From positions 1-6,230 of the forward strand of contig WFVQ01000264.1 in assembly GCA_015491585.1 (NCBI GenBank): a stretch of DNA of 6,230 nt, written 5' to 3'. Source of the DNA: Deltaproteobacteria bacterium (GTDB taxonomy: Bacteria; Desulfobacterota; Dissulfuribacteria; Dissulfuribacterales; S140-46). Numbering within the stretch: the first letter of the stretch is position 1; each line of letters starts with the position of its first letter. The notes below the pieces were generated by a model that saw nothing but the letters and a program-made list of their open reading frames with translations, was not told the DNA's origin and searched no databases. Positions 5,751-6,230 of the stretch are shown here, piece after piece. Position numbers and translations under genes: made by a program.

Positions 5751-6230
5751 CTAACTCCAGCGGCCGCGCAGATCCAGGTAGATGCCGTAGATCACCGGAA
5801 TTACCAGCAGTGACATTAGGGTGGTGGTCACCATGCCCCCCACCATTGGAGCCGCGATACGCTGCATGACCTGGGAGCCTGTCCCTCCTCCCCACATTAT
5901 TGGAAGCAGACCGGCTATGATGGCAGTCGCGGTCATTACTATGGGCCGGACGCGCTCAGAGGTGCCGCGGTGGACCGCATCGAAGACCCCGCCGCGCCCC
6001 CTTCCGAGTTCGTGGTCTATGAATGTGATGACCAGGACGCCGATCTCAGCCGCCACACCGGCAAGTGCGATGAACCCCACCACTATCGCCACCGATATGT
6101 TGTATCCCAACAGGTATATCAGCCATATACCCCCTATCAGCGCGAAGGGTATGGAGAGCATAACTATGAACGGTGCGGCCACGTTCCTGAAGTTAAAGTA
6201 GAGGAGCAGGAATATGATGGCCAGGGTGAA
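5751..6230 (-). CDS. C-terminal part of a CusA/CzcA-family heavy-metal RND efflux pump (partial)
   Basis: The frame is open to the right edge and gives the last 159 residues, ending in TAG at 5753-5751; family members are about 1,000-1,050 residues. The fragment starts FTLAIIFLLLYFNFRN and runs through the final membrane segments of an inner-membrane proton-driven RND permease. Family hallmarks are LSIPFALIGGIWLIYLLGYN, then IALAGVAAEIGVLVI (fragment residues 55-69), then the GLLPIMWGGGTGSQVMQRI and APMVGGM segments. These resemble the CusA side of the family. Glu62 of the fragment matches the CusA proton-relay Glu939. The position of CusA Lys984 is Ile97 (RVRPIVMT), and the loop between the two is about ten residues shorter. 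A metal substrate (Cu/Ag or divalent cation) is likely by family but not shown. Partner membrane-fusion and outer-membrane genes would lie outside the window, upstream of this gene. Confidence 0.93.
   Translation of the reverse strand, partial: FTLAIIFLLLYFNFRNVAAPFIVMLSIPFALIGGIWLIYLLGYNISVAIVVGFIALAGVAAEIGVLVITFIDHELGRGRGGVFDAVHRGTSERVRPIVMTATAIIAGLLPIMWGGGTGSQVMQRIAAPMVGGMVTTTLMSLLVIPVIYGIYLDLRGRWS

Overview
The window looks like chromosomal DNA from an anaerobic or microaerophilic deltaproteobacterium (Desulfobacterota). Four things suggest this. It has a chemoreceptor fused to a hemerythrin domain, an architecture known from Desulfovibrio DcrH. It has a PocR-LuxR regulator whose linker and C-terminal helix-turn-helix match a type abundant in deltaproteobacteria. 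It has a cobalamin-domain-free homocysteine methyltransferase/methylene-THF reductase fusion. The coding DNA is GC-rich but uses ATA and AGG codons freely. The lineage is an inference; no RNA marker gene is present.

Layout, left to right. Bases 1-14 hold the probable first codons of a leftward gene that runs off the window, preceded by a strong Shine-Dalgarno sequence. Bases 15-244 are a divergent intergenic region with a 7-bp inverted repeat and a sigma70-type promoter whose -35 box lies inside a dyad. Bases 245-2635 (+) encode a 796-residue chemoreceptor with the order PilJ/NarX-like sensor, HAMP, signalling hairpin, CZB zinc domain, hemerythrin. Only 14 bp separate its stop from that of the convergent gene at 2650-4506 (-), a 618-residue bifunctional homocysteine S-methyltransferase/methylene-THF reductase. 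Bases 4507-4777 are an AT-rich divergent control region with several short inverted repeats and candidate promoters. Bases 4778-5728 (+) encode a 316-residue PocR-domain LuxR-type regulator. After a 22-bp convergent gap, bases 5751-6230 (-) encode the C-terminal 159 residues of a CusA/CzcA-family RND efflux pump whose start lies beyond the right edge.

These four units are not one operon: the orientations are -, +, -, +, -. They share a theme of sensing and metabolism at the edge of anaerobic life, but nothing in the DNA ties them together functionally. The best candidate for something unusual is the chemoreceptor. It carries three separate potential input modules with complete sets of predicted ligand residues: a P-box Arg, a His3Cys zinc site and a seven-residue di-iron site.

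I found no mobile elements, CRISPR arrays, tRNA or rRNA genes, and no convincing intrinsic terminators.
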